From: JBMTVN01 sp046047235
Lineage (GTDB): Bacteria; Verrucomicrobiota; Verrucomicrobiia; Limisphaerales; JAHDYP01
Length of the DNA stretch: 64,000 nucleotides
Reading direction: 5' to 3'
Assembly (NCBI GenBank): GCA_046047235.1
Contig: JBJOII010000010.1
Coordinates: 49,735-113,734 of the forward strand
Numbering within the stretch: the first letter of the stretch is position 1; every line of letters starts with the position of its first letter. The notes under the pieces were generated by a model that was not told the DNA's origin, ran no database searches, and saw nothing but the letters and a program-made list of their open reading frames with translations. Positions 8,167-17,096 of this stretch are shown piece by piece. Position numbers and translations under genes: made by a program.

Positions 8167-9261
8167 ATGCCGGAAGAACGCTCCGCCATCCAGAAATTCG
8201 CCTGCCCGTCATGCGGAGCGGATGCCCGTTGGACCCCCGCCAAACAGGCCCTCATCTGTCCCTACTGCGGCACGGAATCCCCGGCCGAACTGGCAGACGA
8301 CGGCCAGAGCGTGAAAGAGAACGACCTCGCCACCGCTCTGCGTGGGCTCTCTCCCGACGAACGCGGCTGGCAGGCGGATAGGAAATCCGTCCGCTGCCAA
8401 AGCTGCAACGCCATCTCTGTCTTCGCCCCAGATCGCGTAGCCCAAAACTGCGACTTCTGCGGCTCAGCCGCCATCCTCCCCGTCACAGAAACAGCCGCCC
8501 CCATCAAACCCCAGTCACAACTCCCCTTCACAGTCAGTGAAGTGGAAGTCCGCGAACTCGCCCGAAAATGGTACCGCACCCGCTGGTTCGCCCCCAATAA
8601 ACTCAAGAATAAAGCCCTCACCGATACGGTCCACGGACTCTACCTGCCCTACTGGACCTTCGACGCCAATGCCTCCGCCGACTGGACAGCCCAAGCGGGC
8701 TACCACTACTGGGACACAGAGCACTACACCGACAGCCAAGGCAAACGCCAAACCCGCCGCGTGCGCAAAACGCGCTGGGTGCCGGCATCCGGACACCTCG
8801 ATCACTTCTTCGACGATGCACTGGTCTCCGGATCCCGCGGCGTCGATCCCGCTCTCCTGCGCCAGCTTGAACCCTGGGCCACGAAGGACCTCCTGCCCTA
8901 CGACCCGGGCTACCTCTCTGGCTGGGTCGTGGAGCAATATCAAATCGACCTCATAGCCGCCGCCCAGCGTTCACGCGAGAAAATGGATGCCGAACTGCGC
9001 ACCCTCTGCGCCCGACAAGTCCCCGGAGATACCCACCGGGGCCTTAGCGTGAATGCCCGGTATTCCAACCAGACCTTTAAACACATCCTCCTGCCGGTCT
9101 GGCTGCTGACCTTCAACTTCGGCCGCAAGTCCTATCCTCTGGTCGCCAACGGCACCACCGGCAAACTGGCCGGCCGCTACCCCAAGAGCTGGATCAAAAT
9201 TACGCTGCTCGTGATCACCATCGCCGCCATCGCCGGCACCATCGTCGCCTTCACCCGCTAA
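8167..9261 (+). CDS. Zinc-ribbon membrane protein, YdjG-like partner of the SPFH protein
   Basis: 364 residues from the ATG at 8167. Two N-terminal zinc ribbons are visible: CPSCGADARW with CPYCGTE, then CQSCNAI with CDFCGSAA (about residues 14-105). A middle domain with aromatic-rich strands (LPYWTFDANASADW) follows, and one C-terminal TM helix (about 342-362) ends the protein near ITIAAIAGTIVAFTR. This layout matches the zinc-ribbon TM proteins that accompany band-7 proteins in YdjF-YdjG-YdjH-YdjI loci of the phage-shock-like membrane stress response. Here only the G- and I-like members are present. It is probably co-transcribed with the upstream gene. Its stop overlaps the convergent DUF2017 stop by 4 bp. 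Confidence 0.75.
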   Translation: MPEERSAIQKFACPSCGADARWTPAKQALICPYCGTESPAELADDGQSVKENDLATALRGLSPDERGWQADRKSVRCQSCNAISVFAPDRVAQNCDFCGSAAILPVTETAAPIKPQSQLPFTVSEVEVRELARKWYRTRWFAPNKLKNKALTDTVHGLYLPYWTFDANASADWTAQAGYHYWDTEHYTDSQGKRQTRRVRKTRWVPASGHLDHFFDDALVSGSRGVDPALLRQLEPWATKDLLPYDPGYLSGWVVEQYQIDLIAAAQRSREKMDAELRTLCARQVPGDTHRGLSVNARYSNQTFKHILLPVWLLTFNFGRKSYPLVANGTTGKLAGRYPKSWIKITLLVITIAAIAGTIVAFTR

Positions 9262-9728
9262 CTCTTCTCCAAATCCTCCAGCGCCGCCAGCAACCCGGCC
9301 TGGAAATAGCCCGCTATCCCCATGGCCGCATGCAGCGCCTCCTCACCCTGACCCTCCTGCATCTCATCCGGATCCGGCCTGCCCAACCTCACCCAGCATC
9401 CCACCCGGACATCATTCAAGACCTCCAGCAGCCAGTCGATCTGCGACTCCTCAACGGAAATCCGAATGCCATCCTCCACCTCGGACGCCTTGCCCATCTC
9501 CGCCAAAAACCGGTCCACCAAACCCAGGTTCCCCTGCCTCGATTCCTTCAGCGATGCAGCCAACATCTCCCGCTCCTCCCGCAGACCCTCCTCGCCCACA
9601 CTATGACTCAGTGGAAGATGACCCTCGGGGGTGAGCGGATAGGCCTCCAGTAAAAACTCCAGCCACTCCTTCTCCCTCAAGGATAGCCCCATCAGAACCT
9701 GAGCCCCGTCTCCACGCACCATCTTCAC
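9258..9728 (-). CDS. DUF2017-family protein, partner of ClpS
   Basis: About 156 residues from a GTG at 9728; an ATG at 9722 is the alternative. The GTG overlaps the clpS stop as GTGA, which implies translational coupling. The sequence is all-helical and acidic, with SLREKEWLEFLLEAYP near the N-terminus and a DWLLEVLNDVRVGCWVRLG segment at about residues 97-115. This fits DUF2017, known mainly as the gene directly after clpS in actinobacteria. Its biochemical role is unknown; context suggests a part in N-degron delivery to a Clp protease. No signal peptide, so cytoplasmic. Confidence 0.75.
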   Translation of the reverse strand: MKMVRGDGAQVLMGLSLREKEWLEFLLEAYPLTPEGHLPLSHSVGEEGLREEREMLAASLKESRQGNLGLVDRFLAEMGKASEVEDGIRISVEESQIDWLLEVLNDVRVGCWVRLGRPDPDEMQEGQGEEALHAAMGIAGYFQAGLLAALEDLEKS

Positions 9729-10021
9729 TGCTCCCGCTCCATGGTCGCGTGCAAGTTATAGCGCTGCAACTGATGCACGTAATGTTCGGCCCGTTCCATG
9801 CTTTCCCTGACCAACACGCTCTTCCCGTTCCGATGCACCTGCAACATGTGCTTCTCCGCCTTGGCCTTGGGCCAGCCAAACACCAAACGGAATACCCGCG
9901 TCACGTAATCCATCAAATTCACCGGGTCATCCCAGCAAATCACCAGAAAGCCACCCTCAAGGGATGGCTTCAAATCCTCCTCAGTCGTGGTCTCCGGTAA
10001 ATCAATGGTCGTTCCTGACAT
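9725..10021 (-). CDS. clpS: ATP-dependent Clp protease adaptor ClpS
   Basis: 98 residues from the ATG at 10021 (MSGTTIDLPETTTEEDL), rejecting an upstream extension with no family similarity. The core holds the ClpS signature FLVICWDDPVNLMDYVTRVF and the helix KAEKHMLQVHRNGKSVLV, then an Ala/Glu helix of the normal length. ClpS binds N-terminal Leu/Phe/Tyr/Trp degrons and delivers substrates to a Clp AAA+ unfoldase with ClpP. It forms a GTGA-overlapping pair with DUF2017 and is divergent from clpB. No clpA, clpC or clpP is in the window, so its unfoldase partner is elsewhere. Confidence 0.9.
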   Translation of the reverse strand: MSGTTIDLPETTTEEDLKPSLEGGFLVICWDDPVNLMDYVTRVFRLVFGWPKAKAEKHMLQVHRNGKSVLVRESMERAEHYVHQLQRYNLHATMEREQ

Positions 10022-10336
10022 CGCTCCGCAAACGCTACGACTGAAGCCAGCGAAATGCCACCGAACAAACCCTCCCCCACACAAAGGGACAGACCTTTTA
10101 TGCGTGGCGGACGTCAGCCTTATCGCGCTGACCCACATGAAAGCGCCACCGTGACGCACTGCATCCGCGCCACAATGTCTCCACAATCCGCAACCCGCAG
10201 CAGCTAACTTGCTGTTCACCAACCTGTTACAACCCACAACCATCTTGGCATTCGGCATGCACCATGTCCCCAGACAGCGGAGCGGTGTTGCTCACAGAAA
10301 AACCACAATGCCCCGCCAGACAATCGAGTAAGCGCC
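10022..10336. other. Divergent intergenic region clpS/clpB
   Basis: 315 bp between divergent starts. It should hold promoters for both clpS-DUF2017 and clpB. I searched by eye for a CIRCE inverted repeat and for a sigma-32-like promoter and saw neither. A short inverted repeat (CAGCA...TGCTG) lies near 10198-10215. No gene or RNA is supported here. Confidence 0.5.
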
Positions 10337-12952
10337 ATGGATCTAAGCAAGTTCACTGAGAAATCACAGCAGGCCCTGAACGAGGCCCAGCAGGTGGCAA
10401 CCCGCAGCCAGCACCAGGCCGTGGACGTGGAACACCTGCTCGTCGCCCTGCTCCAACAAGAGGACGGTCTCGTTCCCCGCCTGTTCGAACGCGCCAAAAC
10501 CTCTCCCAACCTGCTGCTCCAAAAGGCCGAGGAAGCCCTGCGCAAAATCCCACAAGTCTCAGGCCAAGGCATGGCCGAACGCGGCATCTATGTCACCCAA
10601 CGCCTCAACCGAACCCTGGTCAAAGCCCAGGACGAAGCACGCCGCCTCAAGGACGACTACGTCAGCGTTGAACACCTCGCACTCGCCCTGTTCGATGAAC
10701 CCAAGGACTCCGCCACCGGGAAAATCCTGCGCGACCTCCAGATCCGTCGGGACGATTTTCTCAAAGCCCTAACCGATGTCCGGGGCAACCAGCGTGTGAC
10801 CAGTGCCAATCCCGAGGCGACCTATGAGGCGCTGGAAAAGTATGGCCGCGACCTCACCCAGCTGGCCGCCCAGAACAAGCTGGACCCGGTCATCGGACGC
10901 GACGCCGAAATCCGCCGCTGCACCCAGGTCCTCTCAAGACGCACGAAAAACAACCCCGTGCTGATCGGCGAACCCGGGGTGGGCAAAACCGCAATCGTTG
11001 AAGGACTCGCCCGCCGCATCGTGGCCGGAGACGTGCCCGACAGCCTGAAGGACAAACGTCTGGTTTCCCTCGACCTCGGCGCCCTGATCGCAGGAGCCAA
11101 ATTCCGGGGCGAGTTCGAAGAACGCCTGAAAGCCGTGCTGCAAGAGGTAACCAAGGCCGAGGGCCGAATCATCCTCTTCATCGATGAGCTCCATACCATG
11201 GTGGGCGCCGGAAAAGCCGAAGGCGCCATGGACGCTGGAAACATGCTCAAGCCCATGCTGGCCCGCGGCGAACTCCATTGCATCGGCGCAACAACCCTGG
11301 ACGAATACCGTCAGCACATCGAAAAGGACGCCGCCCTCGAACGCCGCTTCCAACCCGTCATGGTCAACGAACCCACGGTGGAGGATACCATCTCGATCCT
11401 GCGCGGACTCCGCGAACGCTACGAACTCCATCACCGGGCCCGTATCCAGGACGCCGCCCTCGTGGCTGCGGCCCAACTATCCCATCGATACATCGCCGAC
11501 CGGTTCCTCCCCGACAAGGCCATTGATCTGGTCGATGAGGCCGCCGCCAAGTTGCGCACCGAAATGGAGTCCATGCCCGAGGAACTCGAGGCCCTCGAAC
11601 GCAGGGTCATGCAACTGGAAATCGAGCGGGAAGCGCTGAAGAAGGAAAAGGACACTTCAAGCCGCGAACGCCTGGAAAACCTCCTGCGCGAACTTGCCGA
11701 GCTCAAGAGTCAACGCGACACCCTCAAAGCACAATGGGACGCGGAGAAGCGCGCCCTGGAAGACATCCAGGGTCTACGCGAAGCCATCGAGCTGAGCCGC
11801 ACCAACATGGAGAAAGCCCAGCGCGAGGGAAAACTTACCGAGGTAGCCAAACTCCAATACGGCGTCATACCGGACCTCGAAAAGCAGCTCAAGGAAGCCG
11901 AAGCCACCAACCAGCAGTCCGCCCAAAACCGGCTCCTGCAGGAAGAGGTCACCGCCGATGAAGTGGCGGAAGTCGTCTCCCGCTGGACCGGAGTTCCCGT
12001 GTCCCGACTCCTCGAGGGAGAAAAGGAGAAACTCCTCAGACTGGACTCTCTGCTTCACGAACGCGTGATCGGACAGGACGAAGCCGTGCAAGCCGTGGCC
12101 GACGCCGTCGTCCGCGCGCGCTCCGGCCTCAAGGATCCCAAACGCCCCATGGGCTCGTTTATCTTCCTCGGCCCCACAGGCGTGGGCAAAACCGAGCTGG
12201 CCCGCGCCCTGGCCCAGTCCATGTTCGACAGCGAAGACAACATGGTTCGCCTCGACATGAGCGAATACATGGAAAAACACGCCGTATCCCGCCTCATCGG
12301 TGCACCTCCAGGCTATGTCGGCTACGAGGAAGGCGGGCAACTGACGGAAGCCGTGCGCCGCCGCCCCTACGCCGTCCTCCTCTTCGACGAAATCGAAAAG
12401 GCGCACCACGACGTCTTCAATGTCCTCCTCCAGATCCTCGACGACGGCCGCTTAACCGACAGCCATGGGCGAACGGTGGATTTCAAGAACACACTGATCA
12501 TCATGACCTCGAACATCGGGAGCCCTCACCTGATCGAGAATGCCAGCGAATCCGGGGAGATTTCGGCCAGTGTGCGCGACAGGGTATTGCATGAATTACG
12601 CGGGCATTTCCGGCCCGAATTCCTGAACCGGGTGGATGAGATCGTCTTGTTCAAACCGCTGACCCTGGCGGAAATCAAGCGGATCGTCTCCCTGCAGCTG
12701 GGGCTGTTGAATACCCGGCTGGAAGAACGTCACATCCAGGTCGAACTCACAGAATCCGCCAAGGACTACGTCGCCCGGGAGGGCTATGATCCCGTCTATG
12801 GTGCCCGTCCGTTGAAACGGTTCATCCAGCGCCAGCTGGAAACGCCGCTGGCCCGGAAGCTCCTGGCCGGTGAAGTCACCGATAATCAAACCGTCAACGT
12901 GGATTCCGGGACCTCCGGCCTGACATTCTCACCGACACCCGCAAAGGCATAA
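10337..12952 (+). CDS. clpB: ATP-dependent disaggregase ClpB
   Basis: 871 residues, normal for ClpB. The N-domain has two Clp_N repeats (starting MDLSKFTEKSQQALNEAQQV). AAA domain 1 has Walker A GEPGVGKT near residue 212 and Walker B ILFIDELHTMVGAG near 278. A long coiled-coil M-domain (about 400-530, Glu/Lys/Arg-rich) separates it from AAA domain 2, with Walker A GPTGVGKT near 612 and FDEIEKAHHDVFN near 681. The M-domain, and the lack of an IGF/IGL ClpP-docking loop, separate it from ClpA/ClpC. It works with DnaK to rescue aggregated proteins in the cytoplasm. No CIRCE or heat-shock promoter is recognisable upstream. Confidence 0.96.
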   Translation: MDLSKFTEKSQQALNEAQQVATRSQHQAVDVEHLLVALLQQEDGLVPRLFERAKTSPNLLLQKAEEALRKIPQVSGQGMAERGIYVTQRLNRTLVKAQDEARRLKDDYVSVEHLALALFDEPKDSATGKILRDLQIRRDDFLKALTDVRGNQRVTSANPEATYEALEKYGRDLTQLAAQNKLDPVIGRDAEIRRCTQVLSRRTKNNPVLIGEPGVGKTAIVEGLARRIVAGDVPDSLKDKRLVSLDLGALIAGAKFRGEFEERLKAVLQEVTKAEGRIILFIDELHTMVGAGKAEGAMDAGNMLKPMLARGELHCIGATTLDEYRQHIEKDAALERRFQPVMVNEPTVEDTISILRGLRERYELHHRARIQDAALVAAAQLSHRYIADRFLPDKAIDLVDEAAAKLRTEMESMPEELEALERRVMQLEIEREALKKEKDTSSRERLENLLRELAELKSQRDTLKAQWDAEKRALEDIQGLREAIELSRTNMEKAQREGKLTEVAKLQYGVIPDLEKQLKEAEATNQQSAQNRLLQEEVTADEVAEVVSRWTGVPVSRLLEGEKEKLLRLDSLLHERVIGQDEAVQAVADAVVRARSGLKDPKRPMGSFIFLGPTGVGKTELARALAQSMFDSEDNMVRLDMSEYMEKHAVSRLIGAPPGYVGYEEGGQLTEAVRRRPYAVLLFDEIEKAHHDVFNVLLQILDDGRLTDSHGRTVDFKNTLIIMTSNIGSPHLIENASESGEISASVRDRVLHELRGHFRPEFLNRVDEIVLFKPLTLAEIKRIVSLQLGLLNTRLEERHIQVELTESAKDYVAREGYDPVYGARPLKRFIQRQLETPLARKLLAGEVTDNQTVNVDSGTSGLTFSPTPAKA

Positions 12953-13147
12953 CCCAGGCTGCCCCGGGAATATTGTGCCCCACCCGGATGCCCACCATCG
13001 GCCCAGCTGCAAGCCGTAGCAGAGCGGCGGAGCACAACCGCAACCAGCCCGCAGCCTGGTGTCCCGCCTGAGATGAAGCGTCGATGAGAGGCAAGCGACG
13101 GATCGCATTTAGATTGAGAGGGTGACTATTTCTGTCAGCTTGAAACC

Positions 13148-13660
13148 GTGAACGAGCTATCTATAGCTGATCGTCATCATATTGATGCGGCCGAGGGCTG
13201 GATCATGCTGGGCAATGCCCGGGAGGCACGATTGGAATTGGGTGGCGTATCCCCGGAAGCCCAGATGCATCCTGAGGCCCTGCGGGTCTGGTATGGACTT
13301 GCGGCGATGGAGGGTCTCTGGAGCGAGGCCCATACCCTGGCCGAAAGACTGGTCAAGCTTCAGCCTGCCTCGACCGATGCGTGGGTATGGCGGGCCTACG
13401 CCTTGCGTAGAATGCCCCAGGGCGGACTAAAGCAGGCGTGGAAGGCCCTGCTGCCTGCCCTGGAACAATTCCCCAGGGAATGGATCTTCCCCTACAACCT
13501 GTCCTGTTACGCCTGTCAGCTGGGACGACTCGATGAAGCCAGAGCCTATTACTTCAAGGCCCTCAGCCTCGGAGGCACAGAGGTTCGACGCATGGCGATG
13601 GAGGATGATGACATGCTGCCGCTCCGCAGCGAGATCTCTGACTCCCCCAACGCCGACTAA
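13148..13660 (+). CDS. Small cytoplasmic TPR-like protein
   Basis: 170 residues from a GTG start (MNELSIADRHHIDAAEGWIM). The sequence is built of helical pairs with TPR spacing: EGWIMLGNAREARLELGGV, GLAAMEGLWSEAHTLAERLV, and NLSCYACQLGRLDEARAYYF near residues 117-136. No signal peptide or TM segment. Similar short TPR proteins are common in Verrucomicrobiota. The function is unknown; a protein-protein adaptor is likely. It stands alone between clpB and the lipocalin gene with about 190 bp on each side. Confidence 0.75.
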   Translation: MNELSIADRHHIDAAEGWIMLGNAREARLELGGVSPEAQMHPEALRVWYGLAAMEGLWSEAHTLAERLVKLQPASTDAWVWRAYALRRMPQGGLKQAWKALLPALEQFPREWIFPYNLSCYACQLGRLDEARAYYFKALSLGGTEVRRMAMEDDDMLPLRSEISDSPNAD

Positions 13661-13836
13661 TTCGCAGCCCACAGGACGCGGTGACGCGTTCAATTCAACG
13701 ACCAGGTAGGCTGGTGAGAAGCCCGCCGGAATTAGCCGCCTTCAGGCCCGACAGATTCCCAAGGATGCCACTCCGATCCCCCGGCACCCCACCAAACCGG
13801 GGTTGAAGCAATACGCTGATGGGCTAATGTGAGGTC

Positions 13837-14382
13837 ATGTTCAATCGCCCGCGCCGCACCTCGGTCATGATCGCAGCCTTGCTGGGAATCCTAGTGCTGC
13901 CCTTTTTCTCGGGCTGCTCTTCGGTGGCCATCCCCGAAGGCCTCCAGCCAGTTTCCAATCTGGACGCCACCCGCTACCTTGGCACATGGCACGAGATCGC
14001 CCGTCTGGAAAACCGGTTCGAACGTGGCCTGACACAAATCACCGCCAACTACACCCTGCGCGATGACAACCATATCCGCGTGCTGAACCGCGGCTATAAC
14101 GCCGAAAAGGGCAAATGGGAAGATGCGGAGGGGATCGCCAAGTTCCTTGGCGACCGCACCGTCGGCAGCCTGAAGGTGTCGTTCTTCCGTCCCTTCTACG
14201 GCGGCTACCACATCATCGCACTGGATCAGGAAAACTATGAGTACTCCATGGTCAGCGGCCCCGACCGATCCTATCTCTGGATCCTCGCCCGCGAACCCCA
14301 ACTCCCCGAGGCAACCTTGACCATGCTGCTCGAGCAGGCCCATTCCTCCGGCTTCGATACGAACGCTCTCGTGTTCCCATGA
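13837..14382 (+). CDS. blc: Outer-membrane lipocalin (Blc-like lipoprotein)
   Basis: 181 residues. The signal peptide ends in a lipobox (LPFFSGC), so the mature protein is N-acylated at Cys and probably anchored in the outer membrane. Lipocalin motifs are clear: YLGTWHEIARLENRFERGL near residues 48-66, NYTLRDDNHIRVLNRGY, LKVSFFRPFYGGYHIIALD, and YLWILAREPQLPE near the C-terminus. Bacterial lipocalins bind fatty acids or lysophospholipids and help maintain the envelope under stress. The stop overlaps the start of the next gene (ATGA), so the two are translationally coupled. Confidence 0.93.
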   Translation: MFNRPRRTSVMIAALLGILVLPFFSGCSSVAIPEGLQPVSNLDATRYLGTWHEIARLENRFERGLTQITANYTLRDDNHIRVLNRGYNAEKGKWEDAEGIAKFLGDRTVGSLKVSFFRPFYGGYHIIALDQENYEYSMVSGPDRSYLWILAREPQLPEATLTMLLEQAHSSGFDTNALVFP

Positions 14383-16052
14383 AGATGCTCCACATCGGCG
14401 CCATTGAACGCCTTGAGCGGGATACGCGCCGGGTCGCCGAGATCGTCAGCGTCCTCGTCAAATACGGCCTGGCGGACTGGATCAAATCCATCCCGCTGGG
14501 ACGGGTGCAGGACTGGCTGCGCAGCGCCGGAGGACAGTCGATTCAAGACATCCGTTTCTCGGAGCGCGTCCGCCTCGCGCTAACGGATCTGGGAACCACA
14601 TTCATCAAGCTCGGTCAAATGCTCAGCACCCGACCGGATCTCGTTGGACTGGAACTCGCGGAACAACTGAGTCACTTGCAATCGAACACACCTGCAGATC
14701 CACCCGAAACCAGTCGCAGGGTGATCGAAGAGGATCTGGGCAAACCTCCCGAAGCCATCTTTGCTTCCTTCGACCCCCAGCCCTTCGCCTCCGCATCCAT
14801 CGCCCAGGTCCATGCTGCCCGGCTCCATAGCGGAGAACACGTGGTCGTCAAGGTGCAGAAAGCCGGCATCACCTCCCGCATCGAAGCCGACATCTCCATC
14901 CTCATGGCCCTGGCTGAGCTCGCAGAAAAGTATTCTGCCGAAGTCCGCCCCTACCAGCCCGTGGCCGTAGTCCGGCAATTCCACCAAACGCTGATGCGGG
15001 AACTGGATTTCAACCGGGAACGACGCAACCTCGAGGAGTTCGCCAAGAACTTCGCTTCCGACCACACCGTCAAATTCCCCCGCCCCTACCCACTAACCTC
15101 GCATCGACGCGTCCTGACCATGGAACGCCTCAACGGTATACCCGGCACTAACCCTGCCCGGCTGCGCGAATCCGGCGTGGATCTCGGTGACTTCGCCCGA
15201 CGAGGCGCAAGCATGTTCATCGCCATGATCTTCCGCGACTCCTTCTACCATGCGGACCCGCACCCCGGTAACCTCATGCTGCTGGAACATGGAGTCATCG
15301 GGGTCATCGACTGCGGCATGGCTGGTAGACTGGAGGAAGGGTTGCGCGACGACGTGGAGGCTCTGCTGCTTGCGGTCGCCCAACGCGATGCCGAAGCCTT
15401 GACCGATGCCGTGTGGCAACTCAGCTCCGTCCCGCCATCCTGCTCCCGCGAGCAACTCAGCAGTGACCTGGCCGAATTTGTTGCAGAATACACCACACAG
15501 TCGCTGGCCGAACTGGACCTCAGCGCCGCACTCAAGGCACTGACCGAAATCATCCGCCGACATCACATCATCCTCCCGCCTGGCGCCTCGCTCCTGCTCC
15601 GAACGCTCGTCCTGCTGGAGGGAACCTCCCGCAGACTCAACCCCAGCTTCAGCCTCGCCGAAATCATCCAGCCCTTCTATGAGCGCGCACTCGGACGCCG
15701 CCTCTCCCCCCAAAGACTGCTCCGGCGACTGTTGCGCTCCTATCGCGACTGGGACCGCCTGATCCAAGCCCTGCCCCGCGACGTCAACCTCGCCCTGCAA
15801 CGCATGCGCGCAGGGAAATTCAACGTCCAGCTCGAACACCGCCACCTCGACCCGATCGTCAACCGCCTGGTGCTCGGCATCATCACCGCATCCCTCTTCC
15901 TCGGTTCCTCCCTCCTCTGGAGCAACAACGCCAGACCCATGATAAAAGGCGTCTCAATAGTCGGAGCCGCAGGTTACATGCTCGCCGTGTATCTGGGCTG
16001 GAGACTCTGGCGCGCAGTACGAAAATCCGGAAACGTCGACTCCAAGGACTAA
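14379..16052 (+). CDS. ABC1/AarF/UbiB-family atypical kinase
   Basis: 557 residues. The family KxGQ motif appears as TFIKLGQMLSTRPDLVGLEL near residues 69-88. The Ala-rich nucleotide loop and VAIK equivalents are FASASIAQVHAARL and VVVKVQKAGI (about 133-170). The catalytic/metal region is HADPHPGNLML near 291 and VIDCGMAG near 309, where Cys replaces the usual Phe of DFG. Two C-terminal TM helices follow (about 500-545). UbiB-like proteins support isoprenoid quinone synthesis or lipid handling at the inner membrane with an ATPase-like activity. Coupling to the lipocalin gene by an ATGA overlap suggests a shared lipid-related role; a methyltransferase of quinone biosynthesis type lies 270 bp downstream. 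Confidence 0.9.
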   Translation: MKMLHIGAIERLERDTRRVAEIVSVLVKYGLADWIKSIPLGRVQDWLRSAGGQSIQDIRFSERVRLALTDLGTTFIKLGQMLSTRPDLVGLELAEQLSHLQSNTPADPPETSRRVIEEDLGKPPEAIFASFDPQPFASASIAQVHAARLHSGEHVVVKVQKAGITSRIEADISILMALAELAEKYSAEVRPYQPVAVVRQFHQTLMRELDFNRERRNLEEFAKNFASDHTVKFPRPYPLTSHRRVLTMERLNGIPGTNPARLRESGVDLGDFARRGASMFIAMIFRDSFYHADPHPGNLMLLEHGVIGVIDCGMAGRLEEGLRDDVEALLLAVAQRDAEALTDAVWQLSSVPPSCSREQLSSDLAEFVAEYTTQSLAELDLSAALKALTEIIRRHHIILPPGASLLLRTLVLLEGTSRRLNPSFSLAEIIQPFYERALGRRLSPQRLLRRLLRSYRDWDRLIQALPRDVNLALQRMRAGKFNVQLEHRHLDPIVNRLVLGIITASLFLGSSLLWSNNARPMIKGVSIVGAAGYMLAVYLGWRLWRAVRKSGNVDSKD

Positions 16053-16165
16053 ACAAACCCCTGCCCGCGCGAAGCGCCCGTCCCCCAGCTCCCAGCTCCT
16101 CCCTCTCACCTCGCCTCTCTCTCTGCGCCAGCCACCACGCCGGAGCACCCACCTCAAACCCTCAG

Positions 16166-16263
16166 CCCTTAACCCTTAACCCTTAACCAATCTCCAATCT
16201 CCAATCTCCAATACCCGATCTCCCATCTCCCATCTCCCATCTCCCATCTCCCATCTCCCATCT
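16166..16263. repeat. Intergenic block of tandem heptamers
   Basis: Three copies of CCCTTAA (16166-16186), three of CCAATCT (16187-16207), two divergent units, then six perfect copies of CCCATCT (16222-16263), all in 7-bp register. On the minus strand this reads as runs of GG/GGG spaced by four or five bases, a pattern able to form G-quadruplexes. It fills the gap between the UbiB-like and UbiE-like genes. It lacks CRISPR-like spacers. Confidence 0.9.
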
Positions 16264-16321
16264 CCGGTATCCCCTCCTTTTCTATTTCGCCAGAACCACA
16301 GACCCGTTAACGTCCCCACTC

Positions 16322-17086
16322 GTGTCTGGTCCCAATGCACAATTACCGGAAGGTCTCGCTCCGCACGGGGTTTTGAAAGACCACTATCAGGATCCCGTCG
16401 AGCGGGAGAAACTGGTGCGCGAGCTGTTTGACCGTTCGGCGGTGGATTACGACCGGTTGAGCAAGCTGCTCTCGTTCGGCTCAGACCGGTGGTATCGCCG
16501 TCAGGTAATGAACCGGCTGGACCTGCAACCCGGCACTCGTCACCTCGATGTAGCCACCGGCACCGGGCTGGTAATCGAGGCTTCTTTGGCTGCAGGAACC
16601 CGCCCGAACCAAATCATCGGATTGGATCCCAGCGCAGGGATGTTGGGTGCCCACGGCGCGAAGCATACAGTCCAATTGCTCCAGGGCCGTGGTGAGCATT
16701 TACCGTTTGCGACAGCTTCATTTGACCTCGTCACCATGGGCTATGCCCTTCGGCATGTGGCGGATCTACGCCAGCTCTTCGAGGGTTTCTTCAGAGTCCT
16801 GAAACCTGGCGGCAAAGTGGCCATCATGGAGATCACCAACCCCAGGTCAGGGCTGCTCCGGCGCATGATCCGCTTCTACTTCGCCAGCGTGGTCCCCCTC
16901 CTGCTGGGCAAGACCGGCCGACAACGCTCAGCGCAACTCATGGCCTACTACTGCTCGACGATCGAGGAATGCGTGCCACCATCCGCCATCGCTGCCGCAT
17001 TGACAGACGCCGGTTTTGCTCAGGTGATCACGCAGTCAACCGGCCCGGTGCTGACAGACTTCATCGCCCGAAAACCCGCCAGCTAA
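16322..17086 (+). CDS. ubiE: UbiE/MenG-type quinone C-methyltransferase
   Basis: 254 residues from a GTG start. The protein has the family opening VRELFDRSAVDYDRLSKLLS, then class I SAM-methyltransferase motif I LDVATGTGLV near residue 75, GLDPSAGML near 100, FDLVTMGYALRHV near 137 (the UbiE/MenG signature region), and LKPGGKVAIMEITNP near 161. It should methylate demethylmenaquinone or a ubiquinone precursor in the cytoplasm or at the membrane; which quinone is used cannot be read here. It follows the UbiB-like kinase gene and the heptamer repeat. Probably transcribed from its own promoter near the repeat. Confidence 0.88.
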   Translation: MSGPNAQLPEGLAPHGVLKDHYQDPVEREKLVRELFDRSAVDYDRLSKLLSFGSDRWYRRQVMNRLDLQPGTRHLDVATGTGLVIEASLAAGTRPNQIIGLDPSAGMLGAHGAKHTVQLLQGRGEHLPFATASFDLVTMGYALRHVADLRQLFEGFFRVLKPGGKVAIMEITNPRSGLLRRMIRFYFASVVPLLLGKTGRQRSAQLMAYYCSTIEECVPPSAIAAALTDAGFAQVITQSTGPVLTDFIARKPAS

Positions 17087-17096
17087 ACTGCCGCTC

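Noticed and set aside
10022..10336. CIRCE or sigma-32 promoter before clpB
   Set aside because: No TTAGCACTC-type inverted repeat or heat-shock promoter pair was found on reading both strands.
16166..16263. CRISPR array
   Set aside because: Units are 7 bp with no spacers and no cas genes are present; it is a simple tandem repeat.
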